A DNA stretch of 64,000 nucleotides, from assembly GCA_004352715.1 (NCBI GenBank), contig SCFE01000085.1, positions 1,222,480-1,286,479 on the forward strand, written 5' to 3'. The notes beneath the pieces were generated by a model. It saw nothing but the letters and a program-made list of their open reading frames with translations. It was not told where the DNA came from and searched no databases. Within the stretch, counting starts at the first letter, position 1. Every line of letters starts with the position of its first letter. A program made the position numbers and the translations under genes. Below, in pieces: positions 44,028-56,240 of the stretch. This stretch comes from Hofstenia miamia. Taxonomy: Eukaryota; Xenacoelomorpha; Acoela.

Positions 44028-47000
44028 GACATGAAATTGCATGTTAGTCAGCATGGTAAAACATGATAAATAAATTTTCTCTTTATAACAAAAGGGATAG
44101 AATCATGTTGTACAATTACAACTGAGCAACTTGGAATGACACTAGCTGCAAGTAAATACAGTATCGCTCTTAATTAACACTGTTGATAATAAACACCATA
44201 TTAGCAATAATTGAAATGCAGGCTTAATGCTCTTCCAGCTTCCTATCCTACATTTAATTAATTTACGAATATAATATGGTCTCATTATAGTCAATAATTT
44301 AGATCTAAAATATCAAAGCTAAATCCTACAGTGGCAGACCAGCGTATATTTAACTAATTACTATATGCTAAATGATAGTGATTGATAGCTAGCTAAGCAC
44401 ACTATAGAAAAACCTTGATCATATACCTAACTTAAATGCACCTTGTGGTCAGGGTCAAAGAACCTAGAGTCATTTCCGTTGTGGAATCCTGACCACTGCT
44501 GTGCATCAACCGCTTAGCTAGACATTTGATTTAATAAAGCAAACCATAAACAAATAGAAAAGAGTAATGCAATTCCGAAGAATTTATTTAATCACTTTTA
44601 AACTGTTTTGCAACTATTTCTAATTAGCAGAAATTTAAACTAAAATATATAGCACCTCTGTCATTTTTTCAAGTTACAATTGAAATAAATTCGTAAAATT
44701 AATATTGCAATTGCAATGTAAAGAATGAAAAGTATTGAATGTCTTTATGCCACAATAAAAGACAATAACATTGTTTATATATAGAGGTTAAAGAAAACCC
44801 ATGTATTGTGAAAGAAACTAATTAAACAACTACTAAAGTGGAGCTTTAAGGCGAATTTTTAAATGGCTAACATATCTACAAAACCTATATGACAAAAAAT
44901 AAATATAAACATGAAAAATAGCAGTAGTAAAATGACAAGAATTAGTTTGCTTACATCACTATTCAAATCATCTAATGTTATGATTTCCTGTGCTTTGTAA
45001 ATATTTTGAAAATTGTGCAAATGAAAAGTTGATCATCCAATCTAGAAGTTGATAAAGAGCAAGAAATGACAAGTGATAAATGTGCACAGTACACAAAATA
45101 ATTGTGAAATAACTCACAATAAAGAATGAATATTCATGAGTATTAAAATATAAAATATAATTTATACGTTAAAACATCCTCCAACAATGTGGTTTGTTGA
45201 TTAATTGAGGCTGTGATTATCTTTATCAATTGTTACAGCACTGGTCTGAATTCTTGTGCAACTTAGATGAGTTGTTGAGGGGATTTAATGACAATGAGAT
45301 TGTGTGAAGTACGAAGATATTAGGCCAACATAGGTTAATTTTATTTGATGTGTTTTCCATCAGCTTGCAGCTGTTAACAGCAGTGCTGTTGGGAGCCTTG
45401 CACTTAAAGTGGTGATTAGCAATTTGGTATTTTGGAGTTGTTAACCAACGAATCTATTTATTGCATTAAAATTGCTCTTTTAGTAAAAAGTTGCTGATGT
45501 CAGAGAAACCTGATTCAGAATTCCAATCAATGAACAATGTCGAAGCAAAATTGTCTAATTTACAAAATTTCAATGCAAAAACATTACTGAATTCTTAAGC
45601 AATCTCTCAAATTAGTAAACTACTACATGCAACTGCTTATCTAAGTTTTTGGCAAGAATAATTTTAAAATATACATATAAAAATGTTTATTTCTTAAATA
45701 GAGCTATTTATAAAATCAACTCAATTGTGCTCTTGATTATTACTTAAAAATTTCTAAAGTTTTTATTATAATTGTGGTGACTTTTCCTTACATTTATTAA
45801 TTTTTATAACCCAATAATTTATTTCTAAAATATCTGCTACTATTTTAAATGATATTGTTCTTGAAGCGGATATAATTTTCATTTGGTTGCAGTGCTTAGT
45901 GGTATATGGAAAAAAAATCGAAAACACGCATATCCCAAAACCCAAGGCAAGCCGACAGGTAAAATTAAAACAGAGTTCTTGATTTTCCGTAGATACACGT
46001 AGCTATAATGATATTTCCTTTAATCGATTATATGTCTTATTGCAGCAGACGTCATAATGCTTGGCAATTGAAGCTTAGATTAATTTTACTTGATTCATAA
46101 CTTCAATAAGTGTTAGTTATGAAAGTAACCCTTAAAATGTACTTGAATAAGGATTTGCAAATACGGATTGTGGTTTGAAAGACAACCGAAACCAAAACCA
46201 CGGTTTTGAGGGTTAACTTGACCGGACACAACAATGTAGATTTTAAGCGCTGCTTAGCACTTAAATTCCAAAATACTTTTTCAGCTCGACACAGTTAGGC
46301 ACGTTTTTCTTTGTGTTCACAAACACTGTTCTTACAATTCTTAATTTTTAAATCTAGCGCATTTTTTTCTATCAAATTCTCTATCAAATAAAACGATTAA
46401 AGCAAGTATATTACCTAAGGAGATTATAATACACAGCAGATGCATGATACCAACGAAAAATATTAAAATATTATATGGAATTAAGCGCACCTATTTATCT
46501 AATAGTCCGTTTGTAGAAATAGCAACACAATTTTATCAATATACCACTCAAAGATAGCCTCTTCTAAAAACTATGACTATGCAATTAGTAAAATTTAAAT
46601 ATCAGTCAATTATTGGTCAATTAATAAAAAATTCGGTCAATTATAGGTCAATTATCAATAATTATCGATAATGAACAAAAAACAAGAAAATGTTTTTAAA
46701 AATAAAGTCAATTTTACTTAAAACAACTTCGAAGAAAATGAGTTCACGAAATGTTTCTTGATTCAGACTTTATAATAATTCAATGTATCAAGGCATATAA
46801 AATTTAAAATATAAATCAACTAAATTAATTAGTAAAAATTCTATCATCCCAAGTTCATGTCTGGAAAACACTTAAAATTGCACTGATAAAATGCTAAAAT
46901 CAATTGATAGCTTAACAAAAACTTTCTTGCTTTGATGTAAATCCTCAGCAAAATGGAAGCTATAAACTAAACTGAAAATTAGTTAGAACAAAGTACCTCT

Positions 47001-47362
47001 CACATAATTGTGAACATCAGGCCGGTATTTATTCAATAAATTTTGGGCATGACAATACACGGTATGGTTATAGGTATGGTTGCATATTTAACATATTTAC
47101 TAAAGCAATTTTTTCCTTAGTATCAATAAGTCCTAAATTTCTTACCCTTCATAGTCAGAAAAACAGTTTGCGGTACTCTATCGCAACAAACTTGTCAATT
47201 ACATTAATTGCGGCTTTTATTTATTTAACACTAGAAAGACTAAAAAATTTTCAGTCATTAAAGACCGTTGGGTCAATTGACCCTATAGCAAATAATACTT
47301 ATTATTTCAATTAACATTTTTATTCCAATATAGAAAATCAATTATTGGTGGGCAAAATATCA
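43639..47362. repeat. Family V unit V1, first of two close tandem copies
   Basis: Begins AAGACGTCCATGAT and ends within a piggyBac terminus (GGGTCAATTGACCC at 47271, preceded by TTAA at 47258-47261). Compared with V2 it has an extra stretch near 45450-45790 and another near 46540-46855 rich in GGTCAATTA. No reading frame of note. 143 unrelated bases separate it from V2. Confidence 0.85.
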
Positions 47363-47505
47363 TCAAAAATAATGCTACAAATAAAAATAATTTTAATCCA
47401 GCTGTATATCCAACTAACAATTTAAGCTTAATCCTTAATGTTCTTCGTTTTTTACATTCATGATTTGAGGTTCACTTGATTAGCACATATATTGCAAAGT
47501 AATTT

Positions 47506-47855
47506 AAGACGTCCATGATGATTCTATCAGCAATAATTAAATAAATCATTCTATTATGTCAACAATAGTTTAAGCAGACGTTGATATCACTATTGACCAA
47601 CAAGCTGAATGTTAAACTTGATAAGAACATTTCCGCATTCTCAAAAATTCAATGTAAGTACTAGTATAGTTTTCCAAAGGTTCATGAATGCTTATATGTT
47701 TGGATTTGAGCGCTTTTACTAAACACATATTTTTGATTATATTTGCTTAATAGGAAGTTCGTAAAGTCACATTATATAATAGTTAATGTTGAAATGTCGA
47801 ATCAAATCAAATCAAATCAACGGATAGTTGCTAATTGATATCAATCAAATAAAGA

Positions 47856-47888
<33 letters not shown>

Positions 47889-50800
47889 CATGAAATTGCA
47901 TGTTAGTCAGCATGTTAAAGCATGACATGATAAACGTGAGCAAAACGACATTTAATGGTAAAACATGATAAATAAATTTTCCCATTGTAACAAAAGGGAT
48001 AGAATCATGTTGTACAATTACAACTGAGCAACTGGAAATGATAGTAGCTGCAAGTAAATAAAGTATCGCCCTTTATTAACACTGTTGATAATAAACACCA
48101 TATTAGCAATAATTGAAATGCAGGCTTAATGCTCTTCCAGCTTCCTATCCTACATTTAATTAATTTACGAATATAATATGGTCTCATTATAGTCAATAAT
48201 TTAGATCTAAAATATCAAAGCTAAATCCTACAGTGGCAGACCAGCGTATATTTAACTAATTACTATATGCTAAATGATAGTGATTGATAGCTAGCTAAGC
48301 ACACTATAGAAAAACCTTGATCATATACCAAACTTAAATGCACCTTGTGGTCAGGGTCAAAGAACCTAGAGTCATTTCCGTTGTGGAATCCTGACCACTG
48401 CTGTGCATCAACCGCTTATCTAGACATTTGATTTAATAAAGCAAACCATAAACAAATAGAAAAGAGTAATGCAATTCTGAAGAATTTACTTAATCCCTTT
48501 TAAACTGTGTTGCAACTTTTTATAATTAGCAGAAATTTAAACTAAAATATATAGCACCTCTGTCATTTTGTCAAGTTACAATTGAAATAAATTCGTAAAA
48601 TTAATATTGCAATTGCAATGTAAAGAATGAAAAGTATTGAATGTCTTTATGCCACAATAAAAGACAATAACATTGTTTATATATAGAGGTTAAAGAAAAC
48701 CCACGTATTGTGAAAGAAACTAATTAAACAACTACTAAAGTGGAGCTTTAAGGCGAATTTTTAAATGGCTAACATATCTACAAAACCTATATGACAAAAA
48801 ATAAATATAAACATGAAAAATAGCAGTAGNNNNNNNNNNNNNNNNNNNNNNNNNNNNNNNNNNNNNNNNNNNNNNNNNNNNNNNNNNNNNNNNNNNNNNN
48901 NNNNNNNNNNNNNNNNNNNNNNNNNNNNNNNNNNNNNNNNNNNNNNNNNNNNNNNNNNNNNNNNNNNNNNNNNNNNNNNNNNNNNNNNNNNNNNNNNNNN
49001 NNNNNNNNNNNNNNNNNNNNNNNNNNNNNNNNNNNNNNNNNNNNNNNNNNNNNNNNNNNNNNNNNNNNNNNNNNNNNNNNNNNNNNNNNNNNNNNNNNNN
49101 NNNNNNNNNNNNNNNNNNNNNNNNNNNNNNNNNNNNNNNNNNNNNNNNNNNNNNNNNNNNNNNNNNNNNNNNNNNNNNNNNNNNNNNNNNNNNNNNNNNN
49201 NNNNNNNNNNNNNNNNNNNNNNNNNNNNNNNNNNNNNNNNNNNNNNNNNNNNNNNNNNNNNNNNNNNNNNNNNNNNNNNNNNNNNNNNNNNNNNNNNNNN
49301 NNNNNNNNNNNNNNNNNNNNNNNNNNNNNNNNNNNNNNNNNNNNNNNNNNNNNNATATTAGGCCAACATAGGTTAATTTTATTTGATGTGTGTTCTATCA
49401 GCTTGCAGCTGTTAACAGAAGTGCTGTTGAGAGCCTTGCACATAAAGTCAAAAGCAATAATTTTTGTTAATTCTTATAACCCAATAATTTATTTCTAAAA
49501 TATCTGCTACTATTTTAAATGATATTGTTCTTGAAGCGGATATAATTTTCATTTGGTTGCAGTGCTTAGTGGTATATGGAAAAAAAATCGAAAACACGCA
49601 TATCCTAAAACCCAAGGCAAGCCGACAGGTAAAATTAAAACAGAGTTTTTGATTTTCCGTAGATACACGTAGCTATAATGTTATTTCCTTTAATTGATTA
49701 TAAGCCTTCTTGCAGTGCAGCAGACGTCATAATGCTTGGCAATTGAAACTTAGACTTATTTTACTTGATTCATAATTTCACGTGATATGAAAGTGGTTCT
49801 TAAAATGTACTTGAATAAGGATTTGCAAATACGGATTGTGGTTTGAAAAACAACCGAAACCAAAACCACGGTTTTGAGGGTTAACTTGACCGGACATGAC
49901 AATGTAGATTTTAAGCGCTGCTCAGCACTTAATTTCCAAAATGCTTTTTCAGCTCGACACAGCGCGGCACGTTTTGTATGTGCTCACAAGCATGGTTCTT
50001 ACAGTTCTTAATTTTTAAATCTAGCGCATTTTGTTCTATCAAATTCTCTATCAAATAAAATGATTAAAGCAAGTATATTATGTATTTTAAGTACCTAAAG
50101 AGATTATAATACACAGCAGAGTATAGACGTATGCTACCAATGAAAAATTACAAAATATTATTTAGCTCCAGATTTTTTAAAAAAGAATATGGAGTTCAGT
50201 GCACTAAGTTACCTAATAGTCCGTTTGTATAAATATCGACATAATTTTATGAATATGCGAATCCACGCCAGCCGCGGCTCTGTCCAGACTGACCCAAGTC
50301 GATGTCTGGAAAACACTTAAAATTGCACTGATAAAATGCTAAGATCATTTGATAGCATGATAAAAACTTTCTTGCCTTGATGTAAATGAATCTTAATGAT
50401 CATAATCTTGACATATGCGAATTGTTTTTTTAAATATATTTCATTAATTTTTTACTCCACACAAGGCTGTCCAAAACTGCAAAATCCTCAGCAAAATGGA
50501 AGCTATAAACTATGCTGAGAATTAGTTAGAACAAAGTACCTCTCACATAATTGTGAACATCAGGCCGTTATTTATTCAATAAATTTTGAGCATGACATTA
50601 CACGGTATGGTTGCAAATTTAACATATTTACAAAAGCAATTTTTTTCCTTAGTATCAATAAGTCCTAAATTTCTTACCCTTCATAGTCAGAAAAACAGTT
50701 TGCGCTGCTCTATCGCAACAAACTTGTCAATTACATTAATTGCGGCTTTTATTTATTTAACACTAGAAAGACTAAAAAATTTTCAGTCATTAAAGACCGT

Positions 50801-50893
50801 TGGGTCAATTGACCCATAGCAAATAATACATATTATTTGAATTAACATTTTTATTCCAATACAGAAAATCAATTATTGGTGGACAAAATATCA
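47506..50893. repeat. Family V unit V2, second tandem copy
   Basis: Same order as V1 at high identity, interrupted by a 525-N gap. A short GC-rich replacement (CCACGCCAGCCGCGGCTCTG) stands at about 50262 where V1 has ~315 other bases, and there is an extra ~90 bases near 50390. Its end runs on into the full piggyBac relic. Confidence 0.85.
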
Positions 50894-52284
50894 AACCACA
50901 TAAATGTTTGGTGTGCCCAGCTACGAGGAAATGCATGAATTGCATAGTGGAGACGATCAATTACCACAAACAAACTTTTGACACCCACAGCACTTTACCA
51001 TGTTTTAAAGACATTACACTATTGATATCTCGACTGTTCCGCAGATGACCAACTTAGGAGGGCTGAAAATGGAGGTGTGGAAATATTGAAATGAGATGGA
51101 TGCTTTCACATTGGTGCCTTGGCAGAGAACAACTTTCTGATGTGCAGCAAAAACTCTCTATTGGTTCTTGCACTCCTCATATTAATTTCTTTCGTCAAGA
51201 TCCATGAATTGAAGCATAAGATGTCCAAAAGATTGAAGAAAAATGCGAGCGACCACCGCCTTGATGCGCACTTGTGAGAACACAATCAATATTTGGTTTG
51301 CAGGATCAACACCATACTTCGTTTCACTAAAATTTGTGATAATGTCGGGTTTTTCTTCAGACCGTAGGTATCTACTTTGCAGTTTTGTGCTGTTGATAAA
51401 ACCAATAGTTTTTACTGCTTTGGCCTTCTTAAACAGCAATGATTTGGTTTTCTGATTTGAAGAATGCCAAAGAGTGAACTTGAATGTGCTTTGAAGCATG
51501 ACTTTGTGCAACTTAATTTGGAATATTAACTCTATTGCGTTGAATAATTCCCATCAAAGTAATGTTCCAAAATGATGAAAGTGGCTTATTCTTCCTTTGG
51601 AGAACGCCTCTGATAATTGACAGCCTGAAGAAAGAGAAAAATTATTTTCTGATATTTAGAACGAAAATTTTGTTGTTTAGATTCAGCTCTTGTGAAGTCA
51701 AGTATCAGATGAATGTTGTCATGACCAAGGAGATCGATGAAAATATCTTCTTCATTATCAACTCTGTTCAGAATGAATTGAATAGCATCCAGTTTATGTT
51801 TTATGATATTCCATGTCAGTGTTCTTCCTCCTTCAGTGACGCTTGCAATTTCAATCTGGGTAAATGAGTGCCATCAGAGGATGTAAACAACAATTCGGTT
51901 GTTTCAATGCTTCTTGTCATGCTTTTGCTTTTATATGACTCTCGCTTTAGACAGTATTTTCCTTTCCATCGTGCACTGGTGGAGATAAATTGTAGATAAG
52001 TTAATTTTCGCTTTCTTTGTCACTTCAACTCTTGGTGCAATTAGCAGATGCATGCCATCCTGATAGAAATGAACTTTGTCAATTTATTTGCTGTGGTGAC
52101 AACAATGCACACTGCTTCTCTGTCCTCACCCCTTGCGTAAAGATTATAGTTCTCTGCTAATCAGAGTCACAGAAAATTGCAACCGTATTCAGACAATGCA
52201 CAGGCCATAGAACGCCCCTGCGTGGCTTTATTAGAGGAGGAATGCAGCAGTTAAATTGAAGTGGGTCAATTGACCCGATGGTCT
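50794..52284 (-). mobile_element. piggyBac-like element, decayed
   Basis: Left end TTAA then AGACCGTTGGGTCAATTG; right, inverted, AGACCATCGGGTCAATTG, followed outside by TTCA where TTAA is expected. A second GGGTCAATTGACACAACGG lies at 52373 and may be the true or a duplicated right end. TTAA targets and GGGTCA..TGACCC termini fit piggyBac (family knowledge). At about 1.5 kb it is shorter than a complete element, so it is internally deleted. Confidence 0.75.
50900..52190 (-). pseudogene. piggyBac-type transposase relic
   Basis: Minus strand. The readable frame (51511-51182) contains KPDIITNFSETKYGVDPANQ, matching the family block 'KP.II..YN.TKGGVD..DQ', which includes a catalytic aspartate (family knowledge). 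It is preceded by TLWHSSNQKTKSLLF. Downstream, in another frame, KCCGCQKFVCGN (about 50956-50990) is the C-terminal cysteine-rich finger 'C..C...VC..H'. Upstream pieces such as EDIFIDLLGHDNIH (about 51745) are too damaged to assign. Several frames and stops make it non-functional. The plus-strand frames at 51243 and 51562 are shadows. Confidence 0.75.
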
Positions 52285-52945
52285 TTCATTTATAAACATT
52301 GATTAAAATCGAAACTAACAGTCAGTTACTGCTAATTCTGAAACATCTGAAAATTCGTATATAATAACTTCTGGGTCAATTGACACAACGGCATATTTGT
52401 AGTGAAATTTTTTTTGGAAGAAAATAAATTTATTAATGATTTTGATAAAAAGCTTCTTAAAACCATATAATGCAAAAAGTTAACAACATTTTTAATGGCA
52501 AAGAATTTAATGAAAATTTTGAGTTTTGCATTAAAATTGTAACCAAAAGTTTAAGTTATATAAACTTATAATGTAATTGCCAATTCGTAAAGCATTTAAA
52601 ATATAACTTTCTTGGTTACAAAAACATGGGAAAATATCACTGCACAATTTTTAACTATTAAAATAGAGTTAAGTTAGAGCAAGCATTTAATTACTATTTT
52701 AATATTTTGCCAATGTTTATAAAAATGCCATTACTAAGTGTGTCATTGTTGAGAGAGCAAGAATTGCTATCCGATCAATAAGGCAATAATGCAAAAGTTA
52801 GTGCACGCCACAAATTACTTTGAAATGAATTGGATTTGTAAAATGCACTGTGTCTTAATCAACCTATATATATATATGACTACATATTTGATAATGCTTA
52901 GTATAGAACACACGAAATTTACAAAATGTAAAACAATTTATTTCA
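52285..52945. other. No recognisable gene
   Basis: AT-rich spacer between the piggyBac relic and TRIM copy 3. Apart from the extra piggyBac-like terminus at 52373, nothing stands out. Confidence 0.5.
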
Positions 52946-53218
52946 AACAAAATTTCATTTAGATGGCAAACTCTCAAAAGATGTAAAATTGTATTCATAT
53001 TCCTCTTCCATAAATAATATCAAAAAGACTTTAATTTCTTATCCTGCTATAGTCAGAAAAACACTTTCAACGTTCTATCGCAAAGAAACTAGTGAATTTT
53101 CGTATTTTCATAGGATTGCATTTATTTAACTATACATGTAGCATATCGTTAAAGAATAATTTTGATAAATATGTTGAAGTTTCAATGAACTTATTTCACC
53201 ATAGTTTCTTAATAGATA
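52946..53218 (+). promoter_or_regulatory. Conserved 5' flank of TRIM-like copy 3 with acceptor-like AG
   Basis: Aligns with 5805-6066. TTTCTTAATAG is followed directly by ATAATGG, as in copy 1. A core of about 90 bases (TTTCTTA.CCTGCTATAGTCAGAAAAACA, CTATCGCAA) also resembles the end of family V at about 47120-47215 and 50650-50735. Confidence 0.4.
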
Positions 53219-54847
53219 ATGGAAGAATGCAAAGATCTTCTGGAATGTCCTATTTGTTTGAATGAATTCATTGATCCCTACGCATTAAAATGCCTGCATT
53301 CGTTTTGCAAGGAGTGCTTAGAAGAATATTGCAAAGACAAAACAGATGTCAATTGCCCTATGTGTCAGTCGGTTTTTAAGGTTGGTACCTGGCAACCTGA
53401 TTTTCGTTTAAAGGCTTTCAAAAATTATATAAATTCTACTAAAACAAATGGTAATGAAATGCTTAAAACTTGTGAGATGTGTGAAACTAATATTCAATTG
53501 AATGAAGCTCATTTGTGTGAAGAGTGTGAAGAAATTCTTTGCATGAGTTGTCGGATTATTCATGGAAAGCATAAGAGAACAAAGTCACACAATGTCTATT
53601 CCATAACCTCAAATCCAATTCCATTTTGTGAAATTCATAACAAGAAATTTGAATATTTTTGTGAAAATGATGAATGCCAAACTTTGCTTTGCATTAGTTG
53701 TGTAGTTGAAAGTCATGAGGGTCATAGGAAATGTACAATTGAAAAACAGGCGGACAGAGTATCAAGGAATATTCTGAAGTTAGTTGAGAATGCTGATGAG
53801 AAAATTAGAAAAATTCAATCGTATAAAGATTATTCAAACAGTTTCAAAAAAGAAGTTCAGGAGAAGTTTAAAGTTATGAAAATGACGGCGAAAGATAAGA
53901 GGGATTTGATAATTAATAAAGCAAATGAAGTATATGAAAAAGAAATAACTGCGATTTCTAACAAAGAGGAGGAAATTAATAAACAAATTGGTGACAATGA
54001 TAAGATTTTAGATTTAATTTCTAACAACTTTTCGTGTTTTAAAAGATATTCTGTTGAAAATCTTAGATCAAAAAATTACCATGGCCTCATTGAAATTGAG
54101 GAAAATCTTAGCAAATTGTTGAATGAGATTATGAGTTATAAATTTACATTTATTGATGTTGAAGAAATTTGTCTTAAATCAGAGGAATTTGATAATGAAA
54201 ACATTGAAAGAGTTATTGCCTCGTTCATTGGCAGTTTTTTAGGAGATTCTAAAGTAACTGAGGAAGAAATTTGGACAAATGAAACAATTCTGTATTACAC
54301 AAAAGTTTGCAAACCTCAATTTTTCTGGGCATATCGTTCTCAACATGTGTTTTCAATAGATGAATTTTTTTTATCTAACATTATTTATGATGCAGACAAT
54401 GACGCATTGTTTTACGTACGAAGAGAGAATAATTGTTTCTTTCTCGTGAAGCATCAAGGTAGTGATCGTTTGGAAGAAATGCAGATTTCTGACACAGAAA
54501 GTACAGTTATATTCAATATAACAATTTTATCACAAAACCAATTGCTTATGTTGTTTAATAATAAAAGAAGTGACGAGGAATACAATTCATTGCTACAAGT
54601 AAGCAAGACTGATCTAACATCAAGTGAGTTCAACTTCAATTTCTGTGAAACAAGCGAAATTTGTAGACTATGTTCATCAAGTGATTTTGTGTTTATTTTA
54701 TCTTTAGAAAATGGGGTTTATAAATATTGCTCAGAAACTCAAACTGAAGAACGAATAAATCTAGAATTACCAAATGACTTAGAATCTGTACTTGATATGA
54801 CAGTTTCTAAAAAACTTGAATTACATCGCTTTATCCTACAAAAGTGA
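53219..54847 (+). CDS. TRIM-like RING/B-box/coiled-coil protein, copy 3, frameshifted after ~535 codons
   Basis: All RING and B-box ligands of copy 1 are conserved (C10, C13, C25, H27, C30, C33, C46, C49; B-box 2 C137/H140 through H166/H169), as is the coiled coil. About 9% of residues differ from copy 1 over residues 1-371, plus one deleted codon near residue 330. Codons 371-461 differ far more (36 of 91). A run of six A at 54809-54814 carries one base more than the homologous TCTAACAACTTG of copy 1, so the frame ends early at 542 codons; without it the frame would continue to 55184. Either the gene lost its last ~115 residues or the homopolymer is miscounted. The putative E3 ligase role is as for copy 1. 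Confidence 0.8.
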   Translation: MEECKDLLECPICLNEFIDPYALKCLHSFCKECLEEYCKDKTDVNCPMCQSVFKVGTWQPDFRLKAFKNYINSTKTNGNEMLKTCEMCETNIQLNEAHLCEECEEILCMSCRIIHGKHKRTKSHNVYSITSNPIPFCEIHNKKFEYFCENDECQTLLCISCVVESHEGHRKCTIEKQADRVSRNILKLVENADEKIRKIQSYKDYSNSFKKEVQEKFKVMKMTAKDKRDLIINKANEVYEKEITAISNKEEEINKQIGDNDKILDLISNNFSCFKRYSVENLRSKNYHGLIEIEENLSKLLNEIMSYKFTFIDVEEICLKSEEFDNENIERVIASFIGSFLGDSKVTEEEIWTNETILYYTKVCKPQFFWAYRSQHVFSIDEFFLSNIIYDADNDALFYVRRENNCFFLVKHQGSDRLEEMQISDTESTVIFNITILSQNQLLMLFNNKRSDEEYNSLLQVSKTDLTSSEFNFNFCETSEICRLCSSSDFVFILSLENGVYKYCSETQTEERINLELPNDLESVLDMTVSKKLELHRFILQK

Positions 54848-55184
54848 AAAAGATGAATCATTCCACATTATTGTGGCTTCTTTAAGGAATGAAAATATTC
54901 TGTGGGAAACTCATTCATCAGAAGATAGAGATCTTTTTTTCTTAAAATTCCTTACAGAAAACATTTTAGCTGTATCTGTTGTACCTTCCTTCGCTGGCAG
55001 AATAGCAATTGGTCTACATGATGCCAATAATGGAATACTAATTAGAAAATTTGATCTAGTTGAAACCGTCGAAGTTGCGGAAGAGAAAATTAAAAGAATT
55101 TTATTATACTTTGTTAAGGGAAAAGGAGAATCAGTGATCTTTTGGAATCCTTTTGCTTTGGGCAAAATGGATTTTCACTCTTAA
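54848..55184 (+). pseudogene. Out-of-frame C-terminal part of TRIM-like copy 3
   Basis: The frame that runs from 54816 encodes the homologous tail (NENILWETHSSED, FLTENILAVS, IGLHDANNG, LGKMDFHS) and ends at the same stop as copy 1. It is uninterrupted, which argues for a recent frameshift or a base-calling error. AATAAA overlaps the stop codon by one base (55184-55189). Confidence 0.75.
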
Positions 55185-56240
55185 ATAAATGTGTTCGTTC
55201 AATTTAAAGTCATTATTCTTAGGGACATTAAATTTTTTCCTAAAAAATATTGATATATTTCTAACAAACAAAATATTAAAAAATTAAGATATCACAACTA
55301 AAATAAAAAAAACCGATCCCTACAACAGCAATTCATTTTAAAGTTACGGAATGTAACTTGTAAAGAAATCATTGCGTGCTTTTTTGTTGTACTTGAAGGA
55401 AATCTGTCAACCACTGGCAATATATGAAGATTGAAATATTGATTTGTAACTATTTCTGAAATAATAATCACTTTACTGTCAAAAGAAATTTTTTCTTAAA
55501 AAATATTGATATATTTCTATCAAACAAACATTCACATTTACACACGCTTTGGTGCGCTTAATTTATGCAACATGTTCTCAAACATTTTAAAACAAACTTA
55601 ATTATAATTTATAATTTTGACAAAACCAATTTACAATTAAGTTTTAACGTTACCTTTTTTGAAAAATACACAATTTAGTCAAAAATTTAATTTGTTGTAA
55701 AACAATTAAGAAATCTTTCTGCTTTTTCAAAGGATATTTGAATATAAATCGCCTGAATCTTGACATAGTAAATTTATGAAAGGTTCAATTTGTTTTGCAA
55801 AACTAGTTTGCTATATTTATTTATGCTTATTTAAACTAAAAAAATTATGAGAACCTAAATTTTACAATTGAATTCCAGGCATGTTGGAATCAAATGCATT
55901 TTGCATGATATTTGTCAAATTCCCGCAATTTCGTAAATTTCAATTGAATTGTGCAGTATTGTAATTTTGCATTGTAGAAAAATCAATCCCAAGTAACAAA
56001 AGAATGCGGTTTTCTAACTATTGATGCAGGAGTTTAACTACAATTTTAGCAAGTGCCAGCTAGATGCCCGCCAGTTTTATAAAATGTTGAAATAATTATA
56101 GTTTTCATATATGACTTCTTTTACAAATTTTGCAAATATATTCTAAATATTGCATAGCTAAATTATCAAATTTATCAATATCATTGAAAAATTCAAATAT
56201 AATATTATCTTTGAATGCTACTTTAAGTGTGTTAATAACC
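55185..56240. repeat. 3' flank of TRIM copy 3, partner of 10040-10990
   Basis: High-identity match to the flank of copy 2, with a partial internal repeat of TTTTTTCTTAAAAAATATTGATATATTTCTA (55230 and 55490 regions). No coding signal. Confidence 0.75.

Noticed and set aside
51243-51455. Plus-strand open frame in the piggyBac region
   Set aside because: It is a shadow of the minus-strand transposase, which carries the recognisable KP.II and YGVD motifs.
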